64,000 nt of DNA, taken from assembly GCA_964016105.1 (NCBI GenBank), contig CAXHEX010000017.1, forward strand, positions 38,905-102,904, given 5' to 3'. The stretch comes from Ketobacter sp964016105. GTDB lineage: Bacteria; Pseudomonadota; Gammaproteobacteria; Pseudomonadales; Ketobacteraceae. Each line of letters begins with the position of its first letter. Positions within the stretch are counted from its first letter, which is position 1. A program made the position numbers and the translations under genes. Below, piece by piece: positions 27,116 to 36,347 of this stretch. The notes under the pieces were generated by a model. The model worked only from the letters and a program-made list of their open reading frames with translations, did no database searches and was not told the origin of the DNA.

Positions 27116-27136
27116 GCTAACGATAGGGAGACCGTC

Positions 27137-29395
27137 ATGGGCACCGAAAAAACAGCCTGTATTCTTTGCTCACGAAATTGTGGCTTGCTTGTGGACATTG
27201 AAGAGGGCAAATTCACAAAAATTCGTGGCGACAAGGATCATCCTTTGTCCCAGGGTTATATTTGCCAAAAGGCGGCCCGTCTTAACTACTACCAGAATAA
27301 TGATGACCGGATCGAGCATCCGCTAAAAAGACAAGCGGATGGCAGTTACGTTCCAGTGAGCTGGAATGAGGCTCTGGACGACATTGCAAAAAGACTGGTC
27401 ACTATTCGAGACCAGCACGGGGGTGAAGCTTTTGCCACGGCGGGCGGCGGTGGACAGGGTAACCATCTTGGTGGTGCTTACCTTGGCCAGATGCGGGCGG
27501 CGATGAAGAGTTTTTATAATTACAATTCCCTAGGGCAGGAAAAAACCGGTGACTTTTGGGTGAATGGGCGCCTGTTTGGAAGCCAGGAATGCCACACTAC
27601 TGAAGATATTGAGCACTCGGATTTCGTTATTTTCCTGGGGTGCAATCCGTTCCAATCCCACGGGATACCCAATGCCCGTGATACCCTCAAGGAAATCAAG
27701 AAAGACCCCAATCGAATTATGGTGGTGATTGATCCTCGACGCACAGAAACCACCCGAACCGCAGATGTGCATTTGCAACTGAAACCCGGTACCGACGTCT
27801 ATCTGCTGAGTGCGATGTTAGCCATCATCGTGCGGGAAGATTTGCACGACGACGCGTTTCTAAAAGAGCATTGCACTGGGTTTGAAGAAATCAAATCCAT
27901 GTTAATGAAGGTGCCAATAGAAGAATATATTGCTAGGGCAGATGTACCTTTTGAAGATGCGCAGAAGGTGGCGCGGGGGTTTGCAAAAGCCAGGTCCGTC
28001 TGCGTGCGTGCTGATCTGGGCATTCAGCATTCTAATCACTCAACGCTTAATAGTTATTTCGAAAAGTTGTTTTTTTTAATAACGGGACAATTTGGAAAAC
28101 GAGGGGCTAATAATTTACACGACTCTCTTATCCCAATCCTCAGTGATACCGACGAACGAAATCCTAAATATAAGCGTTCTGTTTACCATAAGATGTTTGC
28201 GGTTTCCGGTATTCTTCCGCCCAATATTTTGCCGGATGAAATCCTTAAGGCCGGAGAGCGTCGAATTAGAGCTATGATCGTAGACAGTTGCAATCCAGCG
28301 CTAACCTGGCCTGATGCAACTGCCTATAAAAAAGCGTTTGAATCCCTCGAACTGCTGGTGGTGGTGGACGTGGCCATGACGGAAACGGCTCGTTTGGCCG
28401 ATTATGTCTTACCGGCGGCATCCCAGTTTGAAAAATGGGAGTTTACCGGTTTTAACATGGAGTTCCCAAAGAATGGTTTTCATTTGCGCCACCCGTTGTT
28501 ACCGAAAAAAGGCGACACGCTAATAGAAGCGGAAATCTATACGCGCCTGTTGGAAAAAATGGGAGAGCTTCCCAAGAAGTTCCCCGTATTGAGTCGTATC
28601 GCTAAATACGAGCCGCAAATAAGTGGGCATACTGGTTTTATTGCCGCGTTGGCCGCAGCCATAGTGACGAACAAAAAATGGCTACGATACGCGCCCTCAA
28701 TCTTGTATCGCACCCTGGGTCCTACCCTGAAAGATGACGCAGCCGCAACCGCTTTGTTGCTGCCGTTGTCTATCAGTTTAGCTCAAAAGTACCCGGAGGC
28801 AGTGCGGCGGGCTGGCCATGAAGGCAACAGACTGACATTAGGCTCTAATCTATTCCATTCAATCTTAAACGCTCGATCGGGATTGATCTTTTCCCAACAT
28901 AATTATGATGATGTATGGAAGCTGGTTAAGAATCCTCAACATAAAATTACCTTGGCCATCCCGGAACTGCTAAAGGCCATGGCAGAGCTGACCATAGACG
29001 ATTTAACCAGTGAACAGTACCCCTTTATTCTTTCCGCGGGGGAGCGGCGAAGTTACAACGCCAATCAAATCTATCGCAACCCAGAATGGCGTAAGATTGA
29101 TGCCAATGGTTACATGCGAATTCATCCTAAGGACGCCGAAAATTTAGGGCTGGTTCAAGGGGATAGTGTTAAGTGTCGGTCCCACACCGGTGCCATCGAA
29201 GTGGAAATCGAAATCGATGATTCCGTCAGAACCGGTTACCTTATGCTGCCCCATGGCTATGGTTCCGATTACAGGAATGGCCAGGTGAATGGCCCCAACA
29301 TTAATCTTATTACAGGCTCGGCGCACTGCGACCCGATTCACCGAACACCTCGGCATAAAACCATTCCCGTAAGTTTGGAGAAAATCAGTGCTTAA
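27137..29395 (+). CDS. molybdopterin-dependent oxidoreductase, DMSO-reductase family
   Basis: Mo-bis-MGD enzyme of 752 residues. The N-terminal 4Fe-4S motif is C8-x2-C11-x3-C15-x27-C43, followed by the usual QKA. The family fold is supported by WNEALDDIAKRL, LGCNPFQSHG, VIDPRRTET and the C-terminal molydopterin-dinucleotide-binding domain starting near FILSAGERRSYNANQIYRN. No Tat signal is visible, so it is probably cytoplasmic. No iron-sulfur or membrane subunit lies beside it, so its electron partner is unknown. Substrate cannot be read from the sequence; lying next to a FadL porin and acyl-CoA dehydrogenases suggests oxidation of a hydrophobic carbon substrate. AGGGAG precedes the ATG. Confidence 0.9.
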   Translation: MGTEKTACILCSRNCGLLVDIEEGKFTKIRGDKDHPLSQGYICQKAARLNYYQNNDDRIEHPLKRQADGSYVPVSWNEALDDIAKRLVTIRDQHGGEAFATAGGGGQGNHLGGAYLGQMRAAMKSFYNYNSLGQEKTGDFWVNGRLFGSQECHTTEDIEHSDFVIFLGCNPFQSHGIPNARDTLKEIKKDPNRIMVVIDPRRTETTRTADVHLQLKPGTDVYLLSAMLAIIVREDLHDDAFLKEHCTGFEEIKSMLMKVPIEEYIARADVPFEDAQKVARGFAKARSVCVRADLGIQHSNHSTLNSYFEKLFFLITGQFGKRGANNLHDSLIPILSDTDERNPKYKRSVYHKMFAVSGILPPNILPDEILKAGERRIRAMIVDSCNPALTWPDATAYKKAFESLELLVVVDVAMTETARLADYVLPAASQFEKWEFTGFNMEFPKNGFHLRHPLLPKKGDTLIEAEIYTRLLEKMGELPKKFPVLSRIAKYEPQISGHTGFIAALAAAIVTNKKWLRYAPSILYRTLGPTLKDDAAATALLLPLSISLAQKYPEAVRRAGHEGNRLTLGSNLFHSILNARSGLIFSQHNYDDVWKLVKNPQHKITLAIPELLKAMAELTIDDLTSEQYPFILSAGERRSYNANQIYRNPEWRKIDANGYMRIHPKDAENLGLVQGDSVKCRSHTGAIEVEIEIDDSVRTGYLMLPHGYGSDYRNGQVNGPNINLITGSAHCDPIHRTPRHKTIPVSLEKISA

Positions 29396-29485
29396 GGGGT
29401 TGGAGCGTCTGTAAGACATTACCTACACAGCACAATATCCCCCTCATCAGATATATCTTGAAAAACAGCTGATCCTCTATAGAAT

Positions 29486-29526
29486 GAGACAAAATATGCC
29501 TTGCTGTCTCAGGCGCATTAGGCGCC
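29486..29526 (+). promoter_or_regulatory. leader hairpins upstream of the first FadL-type gene
   Basis: GAGACA/TGTCTC (29486-29491 with 29505-29510) and GGCGC/GCGCC (29512-29516 with 29522-29526) form two adjacent small stems. They lie in the 215-base gap after the oxidoreductase gene. No promoter was clear by eye. Confidence 0.3.
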
Positions 29527-29610
29527 GTTAGGCTGTGTGTCACAAGAATAATAACAATAGGAATCGTAACTAAATGGATTTCAGCGCCAGTTACGACACA
29601 GGGACAGCTC

Positions 29611-31215
29611 ATGAAGAACTCCCCAATGTGGTGGGTAATAACAGTCTGCTTCTCTCTAGTTTTTTCCGCAGTTTGCCCTGCGGCACTGGTTGAGAATCTC
29701 ACCATAGGTAATGCCAAAGCCCTTGCCCTTGGTAACGCCGTAACAGCGGATCCTCCCGGGGTCGATGCCATTCATTACAACCCGGCGGGACTGGCACGTA
29801 CTAAAGGCATTGAGCGGCAGTTGAATCTCACCGCGGCCAGTCTGCAATTTGAAATTGAGTTTGGCGATTATCACCCCATAGCTCGTCAGCAAATTGAAAG
29901 TTGGGGTTTAGGTGAGAAGGACCCAGTGGAGAATTCCGTCAGTTTTACCGACGAGGTGGTGCTGAAAGTTCCGTTTATGAGTGGGCGTCAGGACTGGCCA
30001 TTGCCCGTGGTGTTCCTTCCCAGTGGTGGTTCGGCGTTTCGTTCGGAAACTGGGGGATACGCTTTGGGAACCGCTGCGTTTGTTCCCATGGCTGCGGGAT
30101 ATCGGCGGCAACCGGATGACCCCGGCCGGTTTATGGGGAATGAATTGGCGCTTACCCGCTTAACCTATTTTTCCCCCACCATAGGATTTAAGTTGAATGA
30201 TCAATGGTCGTTTGGGGCTGGTATTCATTTTTCCTACCAAGGTCTTTCGGCTTTTACGGATCTTAGGGTGTCCAGCATTATTTTGGGTGTGATCAATACC
30301 GCACTTTCTCAGCTTGAAGAAGACAGTGACTGTTTGGGTGGCGCTTTTACCTTGTGCGGCCAATCCATCAATCCGTTTGAGCAGGCAGTCACATTGGAAG
30401 TGGATGTGGAAACGGGGCTTTCCGTCTCTGGTGTGTTTGGCGGGTTGTGGCAACCGGTACCCTGGTTTACTTGGGGATTTGTCTATCATACTGAAGCCAT
30501 GAATCGTATGAGTGGAAGCTATCGCATGACCTATTCCGAGGACTGGCAGGGAATCTTTAAAACCCTTGATCAGGAACTGGGTGGATTGCATAGGTTACTG
30601 GGGTTGCCCGTTGGCTTAGCTGAAGAAATCGGATCAGCTAAGGTAGAACTCAAGACTCCGGCGCATTTTTCAACCGGAATCAGTGTGTTTTTATTTCCAA
30701 AATGGAAGTTGAATCTGGATGCCAAGTGGACCGATTGGTCGGTGTGGGAAGGGCTGGTTGTGGAATACGATAAACCCCAGGAATTTTTGGCAGTGGCAAC
30801 GCTGCTGGCGCCGGATTATGCCACTGCAACCACTTTGACCATTCCCCGTAATTACACCAGTGTCTGGAATTTTGCTTTTGGTCTGGAACATCGGTACAGC
30901 GATAGTCTTACCCTTCGTGTTGGTTGGGAACCCAGAAAATCCTCTATTCCTAATCACAAGCAAGACGTGCTACTGCCTGTTGGCAATGGTGATCTCTACG
31001 CTGTTGGCATGGGGTTAGAATTGAGCGCCGATCAGCACATTGATATTGCCCTGGGTCTGCTTCAAACCCGTGCTGATGTCCCCGCAGGCAGCAGCACCAA
31101 CTCCAACAGTATGGATGTCTACAACAACATTTTGTACAACCCCTATTCCGGATTAGATATTCGATCAAAAGTGGCAGCGTATCTTGTTGAGCTCAATTAT
31201 CGTTATCAATTTTAG
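29611..31215 (+). CDS. FadL/TodX-family outer-membrane transporter, copy 1
   Basis: Outer-membrane beta-barrel of the OmpP1/FadL/TodX family, 534 residues, which admits long-chain or aromatic hydrophobic substrates. The signal peptide is about 24 residues (ending VCPAALVE). The family segment GNAKALALGNAVTADPPGVDAIHYNPAGLA is present just after it, including the conserved NPAGLA. The protein ends with aromatic barrel strands (VELNYRYQF, C-terminal Phe), as expected for BAM insertion. A paralogue at 51226 shares the same N-terminal segment. Neighbours on both sides fit uptake for beta-oxidation. Confidence 0.9.
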   Translation: MKNSPMWWVITVCFSLVFSAVCPAALVENLTIGNAKALALGNAVTADPPGVDAIHYNPAGLARTKGIERQLNLTAASLQFEIEFGDYHPIARQQIESWGLGEKDPVENSVSFTDEVVLKVPFMSGRQDWPLPVVFLPSGGSAFRSETGGYALGTAAFVPMAAGYRRQPDDPGRFMGNELALTRLTYFSPTIGFKLNDQWSFGAGIHFSYQGLSAFTDLRVSSIILGVINTALSQLEEDSDCLGGAFTLCGQSINPFEQAVTLEVDVETGLSVSGVFGGLWQPVPWFTWGFVYHTEAMNRMSGSYRMTYSEDWQGIFKTLDQELGGLHRLLGLPVGLAEEIGSAKVELKTPAHFSTGISVFLFPKWKLNLDAKWTDWSVWEGLVVEYDKPQEFLAVATLLAPDYATATTLTIPRNYTSVWNFAFGLEHRYSDSLTLRVGWEPRKSSIPNHKQDVLLPVGNGDLYAVGMGLELSADQHIDIALGLLQTRADVPAGSSTNSNSMDVYNNILYNPYSGLDIRSKVAAYLVELNYRYQF

Positions 31216-31343
31216 TGTTGGCATGGGAATTATCAGGCCCGATCATTTTCGTCATAAACAACGAATGTTTTTGTCATCGACTGATCATGCCTGTCTGCGG
31301 ACAATAACCTCATAGCCTTTTAGTGAACCCTCAAGGGGCAAAT

Positions 31344-32549
31344 ATGGATCTATCAATTAAACCTGCCTATGTACAATTCCGCGAGGAAGTTCGCGACTTT
31401 TTGTCCCGATCTTTGACCGATGATTTGCGGGCGGCGGGTCGTCTCAGTACCAGTGTTTTCCATAACAAAGAGCGAGCCATGGCCTGGCAAAAAATACTGC
31501 ACAAACAAGGCTGGGCAGCGCCTCATTGGCCTGAGGCCTATGGCGGTACCGGTTGGGATGTGGTGCAACGTTCAATATTTTCTGAAGAATGTCTACAGGC
31601 GGAGGCACCGCAATTGATTCCCATGGGCTTGCAGATGTGTGGCCCCTGTATTATTGGCTGCGGCACCCAGCAGCAGAAAGATTATTATCTTCCCCGCATT
31701 CTGTCTGGTGAAGATTTCTGGTGCCAGGGTTATTCTGAACCTAACGCAGGCTCTGATTTGGCGTCATTGCAAACCAGCGCCGTGTCCGACGGCGATGATT
31801 ATATTGTAAATGGTACCAAGATCTGGACCACTTATGCCCACTTCGCCAACCGGATTTTCTGCCTGGTTCGTACCAACAGAGATTGTAAGCCCCAACAGGG
31901 TATCAGCTTTTTACTGATGGATATGGATGCCCCTGGTATTACCGTTGAACCCATTATTGGTCTTGACGGTGTGCGGGAACAGAACACGGTTTTTTTTGAT
32001 AATGTTCGAGTCCCTAAATCCAATCGTGTTGGTGCTGAGAATGACGGTTGGACGGTTGCCAAATACCTGTTGATGTTTGAACGGGGTGGTCAGGAATACG
32101 CCCCAGGTTTGTACCACGCGCTCAAGCAGATTAAATCTATTGCTAAGCAGGAAGGTGATGGCCAGGGTGGTCATCTTATTAACAACTCGTTGTTCATGGC
32201 GCGGGTACATCAGGCGGAAATCGAAGTAGCGGCATTGGAATTTACCGAAAATCGCATCAAAGCCGCCTTGGGAAGTGGCCAGAGTCCAGGTGCTTTGGCA
32301 TCCATGACCAAAATTATTGGCACAGAGCTGAGCCAAACCCTCACTGAACTGGCCATTGAAGCGGTGGGTGTTTCTGGACTTCCGCTGCAATTGGATGCTC
32401 TGGAACCAGGTTCCGATGTGGCTGCTATCGGGCCGGAATACGCGCTTACCGCCATGCCTCGTTATCTCAATACCCGGGCCACCAGTATTTACGGAGGTTC
32501 CAATGAAATCCAGCGGGGCATCATAGCAAAAACGGTGTTGGGGCTGTGA
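31344..32549 (+). CDS. acyl-CoA dehydrogenase, probable catalytic subunit
   Basis: FAD-dependent acyl-CoA dehydrogenase of 401 residues from the ATG at 31344, which has AGGGG upstream; a GTG at 31323 is in frame but less likely. The flavin/substrate segment is GYSEPNAGSDLASL. The C-terminal SIYGGSNEIQRGIIA lacks Glu at the MCAD position. A Glu at 246 (MFERGG) occupies the place of the base in long-chain and isovaleryl-type enzymes. It is followed by a second, shorter ACAD that lacks this Glu, which resembles the alpha2-beta2 ACADs of steroid side-chain breakdown. Electrons would go to ETF. Confidence 0.92.
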   Translation: MDLSIKPAYVQFREEVRDFLSRSLTDDLRAAGRLSTSVFHNKERAMAWQKILHKQGWAAPHWPEAYGGTGWDVVQRSIFSEECLQAEAPQLIPMGLQMCGPCIIGCGTQQQKDYYLPRILSGEDFWCQGYSEPNAGSDLASLQTSAVSDGDDYIVNGTKIWTTYAHFANRIFCLVRTNRDCKPQQGISFLLMDMDAPGITVEPIIGLDGVREQNTVFFDNVRVPKSNRVGAENDGWTVAKYLLMFERGGQEYAPGLYHALKQIKSIAKQEGDGQGGHLINNSLFMARVHQAEIEVAALEFTENRIKAALGSGQSPGALASMTKIIGTELSQTLTELAIEAVGVSGLPLQLDALEPGSDVAAIGPEYALTAMPRYLNTRATSIYGGSNEIQRGIIAKTVLGL

Positions 32550-32614
32550 AACCTTTACTGCCATCGTTTGAATTTAAATGGGTGGTTACCAACCGGTTAT
32601 AAGAGAATTACGCC

Positions 32615-33754
32615 ATGAATTTTGATTTGTCCGAAGAACAAACCATGCTGGTGGACAGCATTAATAAATTTCTTCTAAACAATTACGATTTTGAAGCACG
32701 ACGACAACTGGCATCCAGTAATCTGGGTTACAGCGCCGATAATTGGAAAACGTTTGCAGAGCTGGGTTGGCTTGGTGTGCCCATTGATGAACAATACGGT
32801 GGCTTTGGTGGTAGCGCCCTAGACGTCATGTTAATGATGGAAGCTTTTGGCCGTGCGTTGGTCCTAGAACCTTACCTAGCAACAGTGATGTTGGGTGGCC
32901 GGTTAATCGAGTTGCTTGGTTCTGAATCCCAAAAGCAATCGTTATTGCCCGCGCTGGTTCAGGGTCAACTGCAACTGGCGTTAGCCTATGATGAATACGG
33001 TGCCCGCGGGAATCCTGCCTGGGTGGCCACCCAGGCCGAAAAAAGCGCACGGGGTTTTCGGCTAAGTGGCGAGAAGGTAATGGTGCTGAATGGCCATGCT
33101 GCGGACCAGCTGCTGGTAACGGCGCGAACTTCCGGTAGCTTAGCGCAGTCAGAGGGTATCAGTGTATTCCTTGTGAACCCGAACCAGGCCGGGGTCGACG
33201 TTATTCCTTATATCACCACTGACGGCAGCCACGCCGCTAACATTCGATTTGATTCAGTTGATCTGGATAGGGATAGCCTGATGGGTGAAGTGGGGCAGAG
33301 TTATTCCAGTTTAACCACGGTGCTGGATCAGGCAACCCTGGGGTTGGGAGCTGAGGCGGTGGGTGCCATGGAGAAACTGTATAAAACCACGGTGGAGTAT
33401 TGTAAAACCCGCAAACAATTTTCTGTGCCAATCGGCAGCTTCCAGGTATTGCAGCACCGCATGGTGGAGATGTTTATGCGTCACGAATTGACTCAGTCAA
33501 CCATGTATATGGCCGGGCTACGGAATTTGGAGGGAGGAAATGTGGCAGCACGAGCCGTGTCCGCATTCAAGGTGCAAGTGGGCAATGCGGGCCGATATAT
33601 TGGTCAGCAAGCAATTCAGTTACACGGCGGTATGGGTATGACCGATGAACTGGATGTGGGCTATTATTTTAAACGTCTCACCGCCATTGATGCGCTGATG
33701 GGGAATACCGATTACCACCTTACTCGGTTTGGTCGGCTGGACACCGCCAGCTAA
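32615..33754 (+). CDS. acyl-CoA dehydrogenase, probable non-catalytic partner
   Basis: A 379-residue ACAD-family protein 65 bases after the first ACAD. The fold is clear: LGWLGVPIDEQYGG near the start, TVEYCKTRKQFSVPIGSFQVLQHRMVEM and QLHGGMGMTDELDVG near the end. The helix that carries the base in the first ACAD reads DQATLGLGAEAVG here, without Glu at the corresponding place. This supports a structural or CoA-binding role in a heteromeric enzyme, but a homomeric enzyme with another base cannot be excluded. It converges on the acyl-CoA ligase gene with a 4-base overlap. Confidence 0.9.
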   Translation: MNFDLSEEQTMLVDSINKFLLNNYDFEARRQLASSNLGYSADNWKTFAELGWLGVPIDEQYGGFGGSALDVMLMMEAFGRALVLEPYLATVMLGGRLIELLGSESQKQSLLPALVQGQLQLALAYDEYGARGNPAWVATQAEKSARGFRLSGEKVMVLNGHAADQLLVTARTSGSLAQSEGISVFLVNPNQAGVDVIPYITTDGSHAANIRFDSVDLDRDSLMGEVGQSYSSLTTVLDQATLGLGAEAVGAMEKLYKTTVEYCKTRKQFSVPIGSFQVLQHRMVEMFMRHELTQSTMYMAGLRNLEGGNVAARAVSAFKVQVGNAGRYIGQQAIQLHGGMGMTDELDVGYYFKRLTAIDALMGNTDYHLTRFGRLDTAS

Positions 33755-35337
33755 TTGACTTGTCTTGCGCGGCCTTCCCAATAGGGCTTACGCAATTCCC
33801 GTTTCAGTATTTTGCCGGAAGGGTTGCGGGGCAACACCTCTAAGAAATCAACTGATTTTGGCGCTTTATAGCCGGCAACCTTGAGTTTGGTTTGTGCTAT
33901 GATTTCATCGCTGCTGATTTCGGTGCCGGGTTTCAGCACCACACAGGCTTTTACTGCTTCGCCCCATTTCTCGTCGGGTACACCAATCACTGCGGCATCG
34001 GCAATTTCATCCATATCAAACAGCACGCTTTCCACTTCTGCTGGATACACATTTTCGCCACCGGTGACGATCATATCTTTAATGCGATCCTGCACGTACA
34101 GATAACCGTCTTTATCCATATAACCCGCATCGCCTGTATGAATCCATCCGTCAACAAGTGTGGACCCGGTGGCCTCGTCTCGCTTCCAGTAGCCCAGCAT
34201 ATTGGATGGGGATTTAATGCAAATCTCGCCAATGACACCACTGGGCAAGAGGTGGCCTTCATGATCCTTCACTGCCAATTCTATTCCTAGGCGGGCTTTA
34301 CCAGCCGAGCGTAAACGCGGGTTATCGCTAGGAATGTGGTCTTCAGCAGATAAATAACTGCCGTAGCCGATGGTTTCCGTCATCCCATAGAGTTGAACAA
34401 ATCCACATTTAAATACGTCCATGGCTCGCTTTAGCAACGGTAGTGGTATGGGCGAGGCACCGTACAGCATATATTTTAGGCTTGAAAAATCGGTAGTACT
34501 GCAGGTTGGATCAGCCAAAATAAATTGCATCGCCGCTGGCACAATAAACAGCTTAGTGATGTGATAATCCCGTATGGCTTGTAGGCATCCACCTGGAGTG
34601 AACTCGCTGAGTACCACGTTTTTTGCCCCTGCATACATGCCAATCATGGCCCAACCTGTTCCACCGATGTGGAAATTCGGCATCGCATTGAGGCTGACGT
34701 CATGCTCGGACCACTGGGTCCACTCTTCTTCCTCAATGCCCGATTCGGCTGTAATCCTATTCAGATCGAAAAAGGCGCGGTGCTGTACTTGAACCCCTTT
34801 GGGGTGGCCTGTGGTGCCACTGGTGTACATTTGCACTGCCACATTACCAGGATCAACATCAATGTCAGGGTCGAGTTTGGCATGTGTGTTGCGCCAAGCC
34901 TTAAAGCCAGGGTAGTTTGAATCTTCTCCTGCCATGATAATAACTTTTGCTACCCAGGAAAGTTGATTCTTGATTGCTTCGAACAGCGGAACAAATTCCG
35001 CGTCCAAAAATAGAATAGGTGCTTCAGCATCGTTAAGAATGAACGCGACTTCCGGTGGCGCCAAGCGCCAGTTAATGCCCACCGTAACCATATCTGCTTT
35101 GCCACAGGCTATCAGCAGTTCGTAATACCAGTCGGAGTTTTTTGCCATCACCGCTACTCTGGATTGGCTGGGCAACTTTTCAGACAGCAGTCCGTTGGCA
35201 ATTTGGCTAGTGTGCTGATGAAAAGTGCGATAATCAGTTATACGGTTTTCAAAAATAAAAGCAGTGGAATCAGGACGGTGATGGCCGTGGTAGCGGGCTA
35301 CGTCGCCCAACGTTTGAATGTCTGGATAATAGGGCAT
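33751..35337 (-). CDS. acyl-CoA synthetase (AMP-forming)
   Basis: ANL-superfamily ligase of 528 residues that activates a carboxylic acid to its CoA thioester via an acyl-adenylate. The P-loop-like YTSGTTGHPKGV is near residue 172, the adenylate-binding LYGMTETIGYG near 318, and the hinge region GWIHTGDAGYMDKDGYLYVQDRIKDMIVTGGENVYPAEVE near 395-430. The catalytic Lys is in NPSGKILKRELR near the C-terminus. Several CoA ligases of steroid, fatty and aromatic acid pathways look alike at this level. It is transcribed opposite to the ACADs and parallel to the DUF2236 gene. Confidence 0.94.
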   Translation of the reverse strand: MPYYPDIQTLGDVARYHGHHRPDSTAFIFENRITDYRTFHQHTSQIANGLLSEKLPSQSRVAVMAKNSDWYYELLIACGKADMVTVGINWRLAPPEVAFILNDAEAPILFLDAEFVPLFEAIKNQLSWVAKVIIMAGEDSNYPGFKAWRNTHAKLDPDIDVDPGNVAVQMYTSGTTGHPKGVQVQHRAFFDLNRITAESGIEEEEWTQWSEHDVSLNAMPNFHIGGTGWAMIGMYAGAKNVVLSEFTPGGCLQAIRDYHITKLFIVPAAMQFILADPTCSTTDFSSLKYMLYGASPIPLPLLKRAMDVFKCGFVQLYGMTETIGYGSYLSAEDHIPSDNPRLRSAGKARLGIELAVKDHEGHLLPSGVIGEICIKSPSNMLGYWKRDEATGSTLVDGWIHTGDAGYMDKDGYLYVQDRIKDMIVTGGENVYPAEVESVLFDMDEIADAAVIGVPDEKWGEAVKACVVLKPGTEISSDEIIAQTKLKVAGYKAPKSVDFLEVLPRNPSGKILKRELRKPYWEGRARQVN

Positions 35338-35365
35338 AGCAATTTCCTCTAGAATTACGTAGTGA

Positions 35366-36253
35366 TTAACGCAATGGCAAGCCTTTGTTTAATCGTCTCC
35401 GAAAATCCCACATCAGAGCCAGGCCTGGCAGTTGTCGTATAGTGCGTGGCAAGGGTTGGTTCAAAGCAGAAAGCAATTTGACTGTACGATTAAAACGTTT
35501 TTCTTCCTTTGCTTCCCAAGGGAGTCCAAATTGATCGCGAATTTTAGGGTGTAAAAATCCACAGGTCATGATTTTGGAAAAGCTTCCCAGGGGAACGCTC
35601 ACGGCCGGTCCCATAAAGCTGAGATCCGCTAACTGCATCAACCACAATCTGACATCTTCGGGTAGCTCGATGGTGTCCAGTGTGTCATTCCAATATTGCC
35701 AAAAGTCATCGATGTTGTCTGGCCACATATCTGGGCGCACTTGTAAAGTGGTACCCAATGGCTTGGCGTATTCGTAGAAACGAGCTTGGTCTGTTTTGGA
35801 CATGGGGCCGCGAAACTTTTCATAGACATCCAGGTGTCCCCACACAAGGCACGCTGCCACCCACAGTTGCAGATTGGGATCCAGCGCCCGATATTGTATG
35901 GGGGACTGTTCGGTAGAGGTGACCTGAGCGTGAGCCTGATTAATGGCGCGACGGTAGGCCAGTTTTTCTTCTGTACTGCCGTACATTGCCACAGAGATGT
36001 AGCTCAGTGTAGTGCGAGTGCGTTTAATTGGATGATGGAGAATAGAACCGGATTCCACTCGACTCTCCATAACACCGTGACCCACACCGGGGAAGGCAAG
36101 TTGCATAATGGTGTTGGCAGGGCCACTCAATAATCCAATGGCGTCGATACAGCCGGGTATGGCGTTATCCAATTCCTTGGGGGTTACCTGGTCCCATTGA
36201 GTTTGAATTGATTGTTTGCGTTCTTGGTCGATGCTTTGGGAGACAGAATCCAT
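35366..36253 (-). CDS. DUF2236 (MpaB/latex-clearing-type) oxygenase family protein
   Basis: A 295-residue protein of the DUF2236 family, which includes heme-b latex-clearing oxygenases and MpaB. The family features are GPANTIMQLAFPGVGHGV, the R-x3-T motif in KRTRTTLSYISVAMYGS, the His in INQAHAQV that corresponds to the heme ligand, and DPNLQLWVAACLVWGHLDVYEKF. The often conserved His in that last segment is Ala here. No signal peptide is seen. A divergent TetR gene 94 bases away is a common pairing for this family. The substrate is unknown. Confidence 0.8.
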   Translation of the reverse strand: MDSVSQSIDQERKQSIQTQWDQVTPKELDNAIPGCIDAIGLLSGPANTIMQLAFPGVGHGVMESRVESGSILHHPIKRTRTTLSYISVAMYGSTEEKLAYRRAINQAHAQVTSTEQSPIQYRALDPNLQLWVAACLVWGHLDVYEKFRGPMSKTDQARFYEYAKPLGTTLQVRPDMWPDNIDDFWQYWNDTLDTIELPEDVRLWLMQLADLSFMGPAVSVPLGSFSKIMTCGFLHPKIRDQFGLPWEAKEEKRFNRTVKLLSALNQPLPRTIRQLPGLALMWDFRRRLNKGLPLR

Positions 36254-36347
36254 TGTTTCACTCGCTTTACGGACGGTGTAAGGTATCCTAAACCAAGTAA
36301 TTATTCAGAAAAACTCGGATATCTTTGAAGCGTAATCCACCTTAGAA

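Noticed and set aside
31911..32564. 217-codon minus-strand frame inside the first acyl-CoA dehydrogenase
   Set aside because: It is antisense to conserved ACAD residues and has no protein-like features.
36254..36347. TetR operator between the DUF2236 and TetR genes
   Set aside because: Only a weak CTTTAC/GTAAGG repeat is present; far less symmetrical than the other operators, so not called.
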